Origin: Achromobacter insolitus
Lineage (GTDB): Bacteria > Pseudomonadota > Gammaproteobacteria > Burkholderiales > Burkholderiaceae_B
Reading direction: 5' to 3'
DNA length: 64,000 nt
Assembly: GCF_002209555.1 (NCBI RefSeq)
Contig: NZ_NJIF01000001.1
Span: 248,001 to 312,000, forward strand
The position numbers and the translations under genes are program-made. The notes under the pieces were generated by a model, which was not told the DNA's origin, did not search any database, and was given only the letters and a program-made list of their open reading frames with translations. Numbering within the stretch: the stretch's first letter is position 1; every line of letters begins with the position of its first letter. Below, piece by piece: positions 26,947 to 35,678 of this stretch.

Positions 26947-27936
26947 TCACGCAGCCTTGCGCTCGGCCTGTTTGTCGGCGTAGGCGACCAAGGCGTCGCG
27001 CACCCAGGCGCCGTCCTCGTGCGCCTTGACACGCGCGGCCAGGCGTTCGCGGTTGCAGGGGCCGTTGCCCTTGAGCACGGCATAGAACTCGCTCCAGTCG
27101 ATCTCGCCGAAGTCGTAATGACCGCGCTCGGCATTCCACTTCAGTTTGGGGTCCGGAATGGTCAGACCCAGGAATTCAGCCTGGGGCACGGTCTGGTCCA
27201 CCATCTTCTGGCGCAGTTCGTCGTTGGAGAAGAGCTTGATCTTCCAGGCCATGGACTGGGCGCTGTTGGGCGAATCGGCATCCGAGGGACCGAACATCAT
27301 CAGCGCCGGCCACCACCAGCGGTTCAGGGAGTCCTGCACCATGGCCTTCTGCTCCGGCGTGCCGTGCAGGCACATCTGCATCAGCAGGTCGTAGCCCTGG
27401 CGCTGGTGGAAGGACTCTTCCTTACAGACGCGCACCATGGCCCGCGCATAGGGGCCGTAGGAACAGCGGCACAGCGGGATCTGGTTGATGATGGCGGAGC
27501 CATCGACCAGCCAGCCGATCATGCCGATGTCGGCCCAGCTGAGCGTGGGGTAGTTGAAGATACTGGAGTACTTGGCGCGGCCGGCATGCAGGTCGTCGAT
27601 CAGGTCGTCGCGCGACACGCCCAGCGTTTCGGCGGCGCTGTACAGATAGAGGCCGTGACCGGCTTCGTCCTGGACCTTGGCCAGCAGGATGGCCTTGCGC
27701 TTGAGCGAAGGCGCGCGGGTGATCCAGTTGCCTTCGGGCAGCATGCCTACGATTTCGGAGTGCGCGTGCTGGGAAATCTGGCGCACGAGCGTCTTGCGGT
27801 AGGCATCCGGCATCCAGTCCTTGGCTTCGATGCGGACGCCGTCGTCGATCCGGCGCTGGAACGTCTGTTCCCGGCCTTCGAGCTGGTCCGCGGTCTTGAC
27901 CTGCTTGACGCCGGTTTCGACGAGTTGAGCGTACAT
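26947..27936 (-). CDS. paaA: Phenylacetyl-CoA 1,2-epoxidase catalytic subunit PaaA
   Basis: 329 aa di-iron oxygenase. Iron ligands in [13 protein letters not shown] (ExxH) and [16 protein letters not shown] (ExxH) are intact. Forms the ring epoxide with O2 and electrons from PaaE. ATG at 27936 (MYAQLVETG), preceded by AAGGAGACAG. First gene of the minus-strand paa operon, with a good promoter 70-100 nt upstream. Confidence 0.96.
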   Translation of the reverse strand: MYAQLVETGVKQVKTADQLEGREQTFQRRIDDGVRIEAKDWMPDAYRKTLVRQISQHAHSEIVGMLPEGNWITRAPSLKRKAILLAKVQDEAGHGLYLYSAAETLGVSRDDLIDDLHAGRAKYSSIFNYPTLSWADIGMIGWLVDGSAIINQIPLCRCSYGPYARAMVRVCKEESFHQRQGYDLLMQMCLHGTPEQKAMVQDSLNRWWWPALMMFGPSDADSPNSAQSMAWKIKLFSNDELRQKMVDQTVPQAEFLGLTIPDPKLKWNAERGHYDFGEIDWSEFYAVLKGNGPCNRERLAARVKAHEDGAWVRDALVAYADKQAERKAA

Positions 27937-28007
27937 GTCTGTCTCCTTGAAGACGGTTTGCGAAAACGCAAAGCAAACGTTCCGCAGTGCCGTCATGTCA
28001 TAGGCGG

Positions 28008-28036
28008 ATTATTTAATACAAAAAATTCATTGTCAA
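28008..28036 (-). promoter_or_regulatory. Promoter of the paaA operon
   Basis: On the minus strand TTGACA (28036-28031), exactly 17 bp, AATAAT (28013-28008). Near-consensus, predicting a leader of about 65 nt to paaA. Confidence 0.8.
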
Positions 28037-28045
28037 ACTCAAATC

Positions 28046-28075
28046 TGTATCACATTGGATTTATGTATCATATTG
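28046..28075. promoter_or_regulatory. Direct repeat between paaA and paaX, candidate PaaX operator
   Basis: TGTATCACATTG (28046-28057) and TGTATCATATTG (28064-28075) differ at one base and are 18 bp apart. They sit just upstream of the paaA -35 box and before paaX. The repeat is seen; PaaX as ligand is inferred. Confidence 0.5.
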
Positions 28076-28110
28076 AGGATCCCGATATCGGCCGCCTGCG
28101 GCCCCCTCTA

Positions 28111-29040
28111 ATGGCAAACCCTCAGTCGCCCCTGGACCGCTTTCTGTCACGCCTGATCAAGAACGATCCGCCACGCGCAAAATCGCTCTGCGTCAGCCTG
28201 CTCGGGGACGCACTCGCGCCGCACGGCGGCGCCATCTGGCTGGGCGATCTGATCGAACTGCTGGCCCCGCTGGGCATCAACGAACGCCTGCTGCGCACCA
28301 GCGTGTTCCGACTGGTCGCCCAGAACTGGCTGCAGTCCGAGCGGCACGGCCGGCGCAGCCTCTATCTGATTTCCGATCAGGGTCTGCGCCACACCGCGCA
28401 CGCCTCCCAGCGCATCTACGTGGGTCCGCCCAAGGAATGGAATGGAGAATGGACGCTGGTCGCCCTGCCGCGCACCGGCAACGGGCTGGCCGAGCGCGCC
28501 GAGCTCCGCAAGGAACTGGTGTGGGAAGGATTTGGCATGATCGCGCCTGGCCTGTTCGCGCATCCACACACGGAGGCCAGCGCCGCCCATGACATCCTGG
28601 AAAAGTTGGGCATTCCAGACCGCGCGCTGGTGCTTTCGGCGCGCGACCTGGCCGGCGCGGGTGGCCTGCCCATCGCCAGCCTGGCCACGCAATGCTGGAA
28701 CCTGGACGAACTGGCTGAACAGTATCGCCAGTTCGCCAAGAATTTTGGCCCCTTGGAAAAGCTGCTGGAGACCCCGCCCTCGCCCGCCGAGGCCTTCATC
28801 GTGCGAGTCATGCTGCTGCACAGCTGGCGCCGGATCGTGCTGCACGATCCGCAACTGCCCGGCCCCATGCTGCCCGACGACTGGCCCGGCCATGGCGCGC
28901 GGGAAATCTGCGGGCGCATCTACTGGCGGGTGTTCGACGCCTCGGAAGCGCACCTGGACGCCCTCGCCGGCCGCGACAACGAGCGCTACGCGCCGCTGGC
29001 GGCCGACATCGCCACACGCTTCGGCGGCAAGCCCGTCTAG
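28111..29040 (+). CDS. paaX: Phenylacetic acid degradation repressor PaaX
   Basis: 309 aa from ATG at 28111; a second in-frame ATG at 28063 would add 16 residues but lies within the direct repeat. Neither has a clear Shine-Dalgarno. A winged helix (LIELLAPLGINERLLRTSVF, RLVAQNWLQSER) is followed by the PaaX effector region (WNGEWTLVALP) and C-terminal domain. Known family role: represses paa genes until phenylacetyl-CoA is bound. Divergent from paaA. Confidence 0.92.
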   Translation: MANPQSPLDRFLSRLIKNDPPRAKSLCVSLLGDALAPHGGAIWLGDLIELLAPLGINERLLRTSVFRLVAQNWLQSERHGRRSLYLISDQGLRHTAHASQRIYVGPPKEWNGEWTLVALPRTGNGLAERAELRKELVWEGFGMIAPGLFAHPHTEASAAHDILEKLGIPDRALVLSARDLAGAGGLPIASLATQCWNLDELAEQYRQFAKNFGPLEKLLETPPSPAEAFIVRVMLLHSWRRIVLHDPQLPGPMLPDDWPGHGAREICGRIYWRVFDASEAHLDALAGRDNERYAPLAADIATRFGGKPV

Positions 29041-29061
29041 GAAATCTGCCGGGCGCCGCGC

Positions 29062-29694
29062 TCAGGCGCCGTCCGCGTCCGGAATTACCACACCCAGCGA
29101 GTCCACCTCGGATACGCCGCAGGCGTCGCGTCCTGGTCCCGGCAGTTCCAGGCCTCTGGCCCGTCCGATGAAGGACAGCGTCCAATGCGCACGGATCGGC
29201 CGGCCCAGGGCCTGCCCGGTGTCGGCGTCTATGCCGCTGGGTACGTCCAGCGCCAGCACCGGCACATCCCAAGCGTTGACCCTGTCCACGAGCGCCTGCC
29301 AATCCGCGCCCAGCGGACGATTCAGTCCGATACCGAACAGGCCGTCGATGACTAGCCCAGGCATAAAACCCGGTTCCAGCGTGGACCAGGTTTCGCCGCC
29401 CGCCGCCTGCCACCTGGCATGGGCATGGGCGGCGTCGGCGGGCAGGCCGCGCGCGCCCGATGGCAACAGCACGCGTACATCGTGGCCCATCGCGCGCAAG
29501 CCGGCCGCCGCTTCCAGCGCATCGCCACCGTTGTTGCCGGGCCCCGCCAGCGCCAGCACCGCCGTCCCCGGCCGGACCTGCGCCGCGGCATAGCGGGCGG
29601 CGGCGGCTCCTGCCAGAGGCATCAAGCGCCGGCCCTGCGCCAAAGCCTGGCGTTCGGCCTCGCGGATCCGGGCAACGGGATAGGAAGTCGACAT
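29062..29694 (-). CDS. nnrE: NAD(P)H-hydrate epimerase
   Basis: 210 aa YjeF N-terminal-domain protein: [31 protein letters not shown] and [14 protein letters not shown]. Epimerises damaged NAD(P)H hydrates. The dehydratase domain (NnrD) that is fused to it in E. coli is missing, so that activity must come from another locus. Its start faces the AtuA cassette and lies 13 bp from the upstream palindrome. Confidence 0.9.
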   Translation of the reverse strand: MSTSYPVARIREAERQALAQGRRLMPLAGAAAARYAAAQVRPGTAVLALAGPGNNGGDALEAAAGLRAMGHDVRVLLPSGARGLPADAAHAHARWQAAGGETWSTLEPGFMPGLVIDGLFGIGLNRPLGADWQALVDRVNAWDVPVLALDVPSGIDADTGQALGRPIRAHWTLSFIGRARGLELPGPGRDACGVSEVDSLGVVIPDADGA

Positions 29695-29706
29695 GGCTGG
29701 GATTAC

Positions 29707-29731
29707 GCGTGAAATTCACGCATTGCGTGAA
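29707..29731. promoter_or_regulatory. Palindrome plus third half-site, candidate sigma54 activator site
   Basis: GCGTGAA-A-TTCACGC (29707-29721) is a perfect palindrome, followed after ATT by a third GCGTGAA (29725-29731). It begins about 97 bp and ends about 73 bp before the -24 element, the normal distance for an enhancer-type site. Confidence 0.6.
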
Positions 29732-29803
29732 AATTTACCAACAAATCGGAACACGCCGAGCAGGGCACGCAGCAAACACGCAGGGCGCGCGGCATCTGCA
29801 GGC

Positions 29804-29819
29804 TGGCATGCATTTTGCG
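29804..29819 (+). promoter_or_regulatory. Sigma54 (-24/-12) promoter of the AtuA cassette
   Basis: TGGCATG (29804-29810), 4 bp, TTGCG (29815-29819). All core bases of the TGGCAYG-N4-TTGC consensus are present, and a sigma54 activator gene closes the cassette. Confidence 0.75.
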
Positions 29820-29876
29820 TTGTAGTCGAGGCCGGTACGAGCGAGACCGGACGACTCAACCGAAGAGACTATACCA

Positions 29877-31238
29877 ATGCGTTCCATGAGCATCATCTGC
29901 CCGAACGGGCATTTAGGATTCGCCCCCCTGCGCACCGAGAGCTTTCAGCTCGGCGTCGCCGCCGGGCCGGACTGCATCGCCGCCGACTCGGGCAGCGACG
30001 ACGTGGGGCCCGTGCCGCTGGGCTCCGACACCTCAACCAGCCCGCAGGCGTGGCAGCGCCACGACCTGGAGCAGATGCTGCTGGCGGCGCGCAAGCTGGG
30101 CGTGCCCATGATCATCGGATCGGCGGGGGATACCGGTTCCAACAGCCGCGTCGACCTGTATGTGCGCCTGATCAAGGAAATCGCGGCGGAACACAAGCTG
30201 GCGCCGTTCAAGATTGGTTATTTCTATTCAGAGGTCGACAAGGAGCGCGTGCGCCGCGCCCTGCGCGACGGCCAGCAGGTGGCGGGGCTGGACGGTTACG
30301 CCGACCTGACCGAGGCCGAGCTGGATGCCAGCGACCGCATCGTGGCAGTGGCCGGCGTGCATCCCTACATCAAGCTGCTGGAGGCTGGCGCGGACGTAAT
30401 CATCGGCGGCCGCAGTTCGGACGCCGCCGTGTTCGCCGCCCCCGCGCTGCACCGGGGCTACGACGCGGACAAGGCCTACTACCTGGGCAAGGTGCTGGAA
30501 TGCGCGTCCTTCTGCGCGGAACCCTACGGCGGCAAGGAAACCGTGATGGGCGAAATTTCGGCCGAAGACGTGCGCGTTACCGCCATGCACCCCGACCAGC
30601 GCTGCACCATCGCCTCGGTCGCGGGCCACGCGATGTATGAACGCTCCAATCCCTATGAAGAGTTCTTCGCGGGCGGCCGTCTGGACATGGCCGAATGCCG
30701 GTACGAGCAGCTCAGCGAAAAGACTACCCGCATCACGGGCTCGCGCTTCGAGCCTGCCACCCAGGTGCGCGTGAAGCTGGAAGGCTCCGGCAAGGTCGGC
30801 GAGCGCTACATGGGGCTTTGCGGCATACGCGACCCCTACACCATCGCCAACGTGGACCGCGTCATCGCCTGGGCGCGCGACAAGGTGCGCGAGCGCTTCG
30901 GCGATTCAGGCTATGAGCTTCACTACAAGGTCTATGGGCGCGACGGCGTCATGGGAGACCTGGAACCGCTGAGGGACCAGCCCGGCCATGAGCTTTGCGT
31001 CATGGTCCAGGGCGTCGCTCCGACCGCCGAGATGGCCGAGGAGCTGACGCTCACGGGCTTGCGCCAGATGTTCTATGCCCGCCTGCCCGACGTGAAGGGC
31101 ACGGCCGGCTCCGTATCGTTTCCGCTGGACGAGGTGGTGCGCACCAGCGCGGCCTATCGCTGGACCCTGAACCATACGCTGCCGGTGCAAGACGCAGGCG
31201 AACTCTTTCCGACCCACCTCACCGAGGCTGGCGCCTGA
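29877..31238 (+). CDS. AtuA-family (DUF1446) protein
   Basis: 453 aa. SADSGSDDVGPVPLGSDTS-type N-terminus and VIIGGRSSDAAVFAAPAL are typical of the AtuA/DUF1446 family. AtuA is needed for acyclic terpene (citronellol, geraniol) use in Pseudomonas, but its reaction is not known. Here it is followed 12 nt later by a DUF4387 gene, a frequent partner, and no atuC/atuF carboxylase is present, so terpene use is not implied. ATG at 29877; a second ATG at 29886 is possible. Confidence 0.85.
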   Translation: MRSMSIICPNGHLGFAPLRTESFQLGVAAGPDCIAADSGSDDVGPVPLGSDTSTSPQAWQRHDLEQMLLAARKLGVPMIIGSAGDTGSNSRVDLYVRLIKEIAAEHKLAPFKIGYFYSEVDKERVRRALRDGQQVAGLDGYADLTEAELDASDRIVAVAGVHPYIKLLEAGADVIIGGRSSDAAVFAAPALHRGYDADKAYYLGKVLECASFCAEPYGGKETVMGEISAEDVRVTAMHPDQRCTIASVAGHAMYERSNPYEEFFAGGRLDMAECRYEQLSEKTTRITGSRFEPATQVRVKLEGSGKVGERYMGLCGIRDPYTIANVDRVIAWARDKVRERFGDSGYELHYKVYGRDGVMGDLEPLRDQPGHELCVMVQGVAPTAEMAEELTLTGLRQMFYARLPDVKGTAGSVSFPLDEVVRTSAAYRWTLNHTLPVQDAGELFPTHLTEAGA

Positions 31239-31250
31239 GCCAGCAAGACC

Positions 31251-31577
31251 ATGAGCACCCAGAAACTCAGCACCCTGGCCAAGACCATCCGCAGCAAGAA
31301 CGCGGGCGTCAACAAGATTACCTTCGACATCATCTTCCGCGAGCCGGCGACCTACGAGGCGGTCAAAAGCTCCGGCGCGCTGACACGCGCCAGCATGGCG
31401 GCTCTCTACCGGATCGACGACAACCGCATCTCGGACTTCGTGCATTACGATCCCGGCCTGGCCATCAAATTCACGATCTACCGGCTGGCTCCCAGCGGGT
31501 CCGCGGGCGATGGCGATATCTTCGGCGCCCAGCAGTACGCGCCTCTGCTGGACGTCGCCATCCCCATGCCGGACTGA
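31251..31577 (+). CDS. DUF4387 protein
   Basis: 108 aa. TLAKTIRSKNAGVNKITFDI and FGAQQYAPLLDVAIP are recognised DUF4387 features. Function unknown; the family usually stands beside, or is fused to, AtuA-type proteins, suggesting a shared enzyme. Starts 12 nt after the AtuA-family gene. Confidence 0.82.
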   Translation: MSTQKLSTLAKTIRSKNAGVNKITFDIIFREPATYEAVKSSGALTRASMAALYRIDDNRISDFVHYDPGLAIKFTIYRLAPSGSAGDGDIFGAQQYAPLLDVAIPMPD

Positions 31578-31636
31578 ACGCTGCGGGCGCCATGTCCGGC
31601 GCCCGCTCCAACCTCCGCTCTCCTAGAGAATCGATC

Positions 31637-32599
31637 ATGAAAGCGCTAATGCATACAACGTTGTTCCTGGCGGCATCCCTGCTGGCCGGCGCGGCAGCGG
31701 CCCAGACGGCAGTGCCCAAGCAGGTCAAGATCGTGGTGCCGTTCACGGCCGGCGCCAGCAACGACGCGATCGCCCGCGCGATCGCGCCACAGCTCGCTGC
31801 GCGTCTCGGCAACACGGTCATCGTGGAAAACCGTGGCGGCGCGGCCGGGGCGATCGGCTCCGAGTATGTCGCCCGCTCGGCCAAGGACGGCTCGGTGCTG
31901 CTCCTGACCTCGTCGACCTTCCTCACCACCGCCGCCACGCAGCCGCACTTGCCGTACGACCCGCTGAAGCAGTTCGCGCCGGTGGCGATGATAGGACAGG
32001 GTCCGTTGGTCATCGCGGCCTCGGCGCAGACCCCCTACACATCCTTGAAGCAATTGCTGGAAGCCGCCCGCGGCAAGCCGGGAGCCCTGAACTATGGCAG
32101 CGCGGGCGTGGGCTCACTGGCGCACCTGGCCACGGTCATGCTGGATGACGCCGCGGGCACGGAAATGACGCATGTGCCCTACAAGGGCGCGGCAAATGCC
32201 GCCTCGGACCTGGCTGGCGGCCTGATCCACGTCATGCTGTCCAACTACAGCACGCTGGCTCCGGTGGTGCAAAGCAAGAAGGTCACCTTGCTGGCCACCA
32301 CGGCGCAAGCGCCCTCCCCGGCGTTCCCCGACCTGCCGCCGGCCGCGCAGGCGCTGCCGGGCTATTCGGTCCAGATCTGGGTGGGCGTATTCGCCCCCGC
32401 GGGCACGCCGCAGCCCTATATCGACAAGCTCAACGCCGCCCTCAACGAGATCGCGGCATCGCCAGAGATGAAAGCACTGCTGGATCTGGACGGAACGGTG
32501 CCCACCCGCATGGACAGCGCCGAGTTCGGCACGCGCGTGCGCGAAGAGCTCGCGCTGTGGCAGGGCATCGCGCGCAAGCACAACATCAGCGCGGAATAG
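31637..32599 (+). CDS. Bug-family (TTT) periplasmic binding protein
   Basis: 320 aa. Signal peptide MKALMHTTLFLAASLLAGAA, then KIVVPFTAGASNDAIARAIA and VENRGGAAGAIGS, the Bug ligand-binding signatures. Captures small carboxylates in the periplasm. No TctB/TctA membrane genes are nearby, the usual state for Bug genes. Its place in the sigma54 cassette suggests that it delivers, or senses, the cassette substrate. Confidence 0.88.
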   Translation: MKALMHTTLFLAASLLAGAAAAQTAVPKQVKIVVPFTAGASNDAIARAIAPQLAARLGNTVIVENRGGAAGAIGSEYVARSAKDGSVLLLTSSTFLTTAATQPHLPYDPLKQFAPVAMIGQGPLVIAASAQTPYTSLKQLLEAARGKPGALNYGSAGVGSLAHLATVMLDDAAGTEMTHVPYKGAANAASDLAGGLIHVMLSNYSTLAPVVQSKKVTLLATTAQAPSPAFPDLPPAAQALPGYSVQIWVGVFAPAGTPQPYIDKLNAALNEIAASPEMKALLDLDGTVPTRMDSAEFGTRVREELALWQGIARKHNISAE

Positions 32600-32602
32600 G
32601 CT

Positions 32603-33577
32603 TCAGCCGTCCAGCCCCAGCTTGAGCATCTGGTGGCGCAGGGCATGCCGCGTCAAGCCCAGGGACTCGGCGGCACGGCCCAGGTTGCCCTCCTGGGCCT
32701 GGAGCGCCGCGCGAATCAGTCCGCGCTGAAACTGCGCGGACTGGTCGGCATAACTGCCCCCGCCCGCGGTTGTAGCCGCTAGGGCGGGCTTGCCTGCTTC
32801 CCGCAGAATGCGCTGCGGCAAATGGCGGGCCAGGACCGTCTCGCCATCCTCCAGGATGCAGATCCGCTCCAGGAGATTGCTGAGCTCACGCACGTTGCCC
32901 GGCCAGGCGTAGGTTTTGAAGATGCGCCGGACCTCAGCGTCGATGGCGGTGAAGCGGCTGCCGTGGGTGGCGTTGTAACGTTCCAGGAAGCGCTGCGCCA
33001 GGACGATGACATCGTCGCCTCGCTCGCGCAGCGGCGGCAGATTGATCGACACGACCTGCAGGCGGTAATAAAGGTCGTCCCGGAAACGTCCTGCCTGCAC
33101 TTCCCCCAGCAGGATCTTGTTGGTGGCGGCAATGAAGCGGGCATCGACCGAGACTTCCTGCACGGAACCGATGCGCCGGAAGCGCCGACTGTCCAGCAAG
33201 GTCAGGATCTTGGCCTGCATGACGGGATCCAGTTCGCGGATCTCGTCCAGGAATACGGTGCCGCCGTTGGCGGCTTCCAGCAGCCCGGTCTTGCGCGCAA
33301 CGGCTCCCGTGAACGCGCCGCGTTCATGGCCGAACAGCTCGGACTCGAGCAGATTGCCGGGGATGGCTGCACAGTTGATCTCGGTGTAGCCCTTGGCCGC
33401 GCGCGCGGACTGCGCATGCAGGTTTCGGGCCACCAGCCCCTTGCCGGTGCCGGTTTCACCGTAAATGAGAACGATGCTGGCCTTGCTGCGCGCCACCCGG
33501 CCGACCAGATCGCGCAAAGCCGCCATCGACGGGTGATCCCCGATGAGCGGCTCGCAGGCGGATGAGGCGGCGGGCAT
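32603..33577 (-). CDS. Sigma54-dependent activator without sensor domain
   Basis: 324 aa: AAA+ domain from residue ~10 (GETGTGKG Walker A, ERGAFTGA sigma54 loop, GGTVFLDEI Walker B, WPGNVRELSNLLERI) and a C-terminal Fis-type helix-turn-helix (GNLGRAAESLGLTRHALRHQM). No receiver, PAS or other sensor domain precedes it, so it is PspF-like in layout and must be controlled by a partner or by level. Convergent with the Bug gene and 3 nt from its stop. It probably drives the -24/-12 promoter at 29804. Confidence 0.88.
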   Translation of the reverse strand: MPAASSACEPLIGDHPSMAALRDLVGRVARSKASIVLIYGETGTGKGLVARNLHAQSARAAKGYTEINCAAIPGNLLESELFGHERGAFTGAVARKTGLLEAANGGTVFLDEIRELDPVMQAKILTLLDSRRFRRIGSVQEVSVDARFIAATNKILLGEVQAGRFRDDLYYRLQVVSINLPPLRERGDDVIVLAQRFLERYNATHGSRFTAIDAEVRRIFKTYAWPGNVRELSNLLERICILEDGETVLARHLPQRILREAGKPALAATTAGGGSYADQSAQFQRGLIRAALQAQEGNLGRAAESLGLTRHALRHQMLKLGLDG

Positions 33578-33590
33578 GGGCGCGTACCGC

Positions 33591-34136
33591 CTACACCTTC
33601 AGGAAGTGCTCGCGGTAATACTTGAGTTCGTCGATCGATTCGTAAATGTCCGCCAGCGCTTCGTGGCGGCTCTTTTTCTCGAAGCCCTTGTAGACGGCAG
33701 GCGCCCAGCGGCGCGCCAGTTCCTTCAGGGTGCTCACGTCCAGATTGCGGTAATGGAAGAACTGCTCCAGGCGCGGCATATAAGCAAACATGAAGCGGCG
33801 GTCCTGGCTGATCGTGTTGCCGCACAGGGGCGACTTGCCCGCGGGCACGTGCTGCGCCAGAAACGCCAACAGCGTATCCTCGGCCTGCGCCTCGGAAATC
33901 GTGGATGCTTTGACCTTGTCGATCAGGCCACTCTTGCCATGCGTGGATTTGTTCCAGCTGTCCATGGCGTCGAGCAGGCTATCGGGCTGATGCACCACCA
34001 GCACCGGGCCTTCCGCCACGACGGTCAGGTCGGGTTCGGTCACCACGACGGCGACTTCGATGATGCGTTCTTTTTCGGGATCCAGGCCGGTCATTTCCAT
34101 GTCCAGCCAAACCAGGCGGTTTTCGTTCACAGCCAT
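33591..34136 (-). CDS. orn: Oligoribonuclease
   Basis: 181 aa DEDD 3'-5' exonuclease: [20 protein letters not shown] (first acidic motif), [20 protein letters not shown], and the [19 protein letters not shown] end with the last catalytic residues. Degrades 2-5-nt RNA and pGpG. Confidence 0.96.
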   Translation of the reverse strand: MAVNENRLVWLDMEMTGLDPEKERIIEVAVVVTEPDLTVVAEGPVLVVHQPDSLLDAMDSWNKSTHGKSGLIDKVKASTISEAQAEDTLLAFLAQHVPAGKSPLCGNTISQDRRFMFAYMPRLEQFFHYRNLDVSTLKELARRWAPAVYKGFEKKSRHEALADIYESIDELKYYREHFLKV

Positions 34137-34156
34137 ATAATTTGCCTATAAGGGAT

Positions 34157-34383
34157 GCCCCCGCGCCGCGCCTTCGGCTTGCTGCCTCCCCAAGGGGGCG
34201 CTTTTTACCTAGGGGCGGCCCGGCGGTAAAGATTACCCCCACGCCGCGCCTTCGGCTTGCTGCCCCCAAGGGGGCGCTTTTTACCTAGGGGCGGCCCGGC
34301 GGTAAAGATTGCCCCCGCGCCGCGCCTTCGGCTTGCTGCCCCCAAGGGCGCGCTTTTTACCTAGGGGCGGCCCGGCGGTAAAA
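34157..34383 (-). repeat. Three tandem copies of intergenic module family 1
   Basis: Copies at about 34157-34234, 34235-34310 and 34311-34383, each with GCCTTCGGCTTGCTGCC, CCCCAAGGGGGCGC and TTTTTACCTAGGGGCGGCCC, period ~76 bp. They are the reverse complement of the module at 19401-19557. They fill the gap between orn and the M48 protease gene, which are divergent. Confidence 0.85.
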
Positions 34384-34427
34384 CACACGATTTTCGCACA
34401 TAACTACTTGACCAAGCCGCATCGCCC

Positions 34428-35678
34428 ATGTTCACACTGCTGTTTGTTGCCTTCCTGCTGACCGATATTGCCGTGCGCCTGTGGCTGGCGTCGCGCCAGA
34501 TTCGTCACGTCGCGCGCAACCGCGACCAGGTGCCGTCCGAATTCTCTCACCGTATCGGACTGGCAAGCCATCAGCGCGCGGCAGATTACACGGTGGCGCG
34601 GGTCAAGCTGGGCATGCTGGAACGCACCTACGACGCCATCCTGCTGGTCTGCCTGACCCTGATGGGGGGGCTGCAATTCATCGACCTGATGGTGGCCCAG
34701 CTTACCAGCAACGACTTCCTGCGGCAGATGCTGTTGCTGGTCGTCGTGGCGCTGCTGCTGGGAGTCCTGGGCCTGCCGTTCACGCTCTGGCGCCAGTTCA
34801 AGCTCGAGGCGCGTTTCGGCTTCAACCGCATGACGCCCGCGCTGTTCGCCGCCGACGCCGCCAAGGGTCTGCTGGTGGCCGCGGTGCTCGGCTTGCCGCT
34901 GGCGGCCGCCGTCCTCTGGCTGATGGGCAGCGCGGGCGCGTACTGGTGGGTGTGGGCCTGGGCGCTATGGACGGCGTTCAACCTGGCGCTCCTGATCATT
35001 TACCCGATGTTCATTGCACCGCTCTTCAATAAGTTCACGCCGCTGTCCGATCCGGAACTGGCTGGACGCATCCAGCGCCTGGCGCAACGCTGCGGCTTTG
35101 CGCTCAATGGCCTTTTCGTGATGGACGGCTCGCGCCGGTCAGCCCACGGCAATGCCTACTTCACTGGATTCGGCCGTTCGCGCCGGATCGTGTTCTTCGA
35201 CACTCTGCTGGCGCGGCTGAACGGCGACGAGATCGAGGCCGTGCTCGCGCACGAGCTGGGCCATTTCGCCAAGCGCCATATCATCAAGCGCATTGTGTTC
35301 AGTTTCGCCGCCGCGCTGGTGTTCTTCGCCATCCTGGGCTGGATTTCCCAACAGCCGTGGTTTTACGTCGGCCTGGGCGTCATGCCACAGCTGGGCGGGC
35401 GTAACGACGCGATGGCGCTGCTGCTGTTCTTCCTGGTCATCCCCGTATTCACTTTCATGCTCACGCCCGTGGCCAGCTGGTACTCGCGCCGCGACGAATT
35501 CGAAGCGGACCGCTATGCGGCCGAACAGAGTTCGCCGGAACGCCTGGTGTCCGCGCTGGTCAAACTCTACGACGATAACGCCGCCACCTTGACTCCCGAT
35601 CCCGTGCATTCAGCCTTTTACGACAGCCATCCGCCCGCCGCCGTGCGCATCCGCCACCTGACGGCGGCCGCTGCATGA
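34428..35678 (+). CDS. M48-family membrane metalloprotease (Ste24-like)
   Basis: 416 aa. Several membrane helices, zinc site HELGH (VLAHELGHFAKRH) and a distal EFEADRYA glutamate. FNRMTP and YPMFIAPLFNKF are Ste24/CAAX-protease-like. Substrate unknown; a membrane quality-control role is plausible. The stop overlaps rsgA (ATGA). Confidence 0.87.
   Translation: MFTLLFVAFLLTDIAVRLWLASRQIRHVARNRDQVPSEFSHRIGLASHQRAADYTVARVKLGMLERTYDAILLVCLTLMGGLQFIDLMVAQLTSNDFLRQMLLLVVVALLLGVLGLPFTLWRQFKLEARFGFNRMTPALFAADAAKGLLVAAVLGLPLAAAVLWLMGSAGAYWWVWAWALWTAFNLALLIIYPMFIAPLFNKFTPLSDPELAGRIQRLAQRCGFALNGLFVMDGSRRSAHGNAYFTGFGRSRRIVFFDTLLARLNGDEIEAVLAHELGHFAKRHIIKRIVFSFAAALVFFAILGWISQQPWFYVGLGVMPQLGGRNDAMALLLFFLVIPVFTFMLTPVASWYSRRDEFEADRYAAEQSSPERLVSALVKLYDDNAATLTPDPVHSAFYDSHPPAAVRIRHLTAAAA

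Noticed and set aside
26878..29040. 720-aa open frame that includes PaaX
   Set aside because: The first ~400 residues are antisense to paaA; only the end from 28063 or 28111 is PaaX.
34157..34383. Tandem repeat considered as a CRISPR array
   Set aside because: Copies are near-identical over the full ~76-bp period, with no variable spacers and no cas genes.
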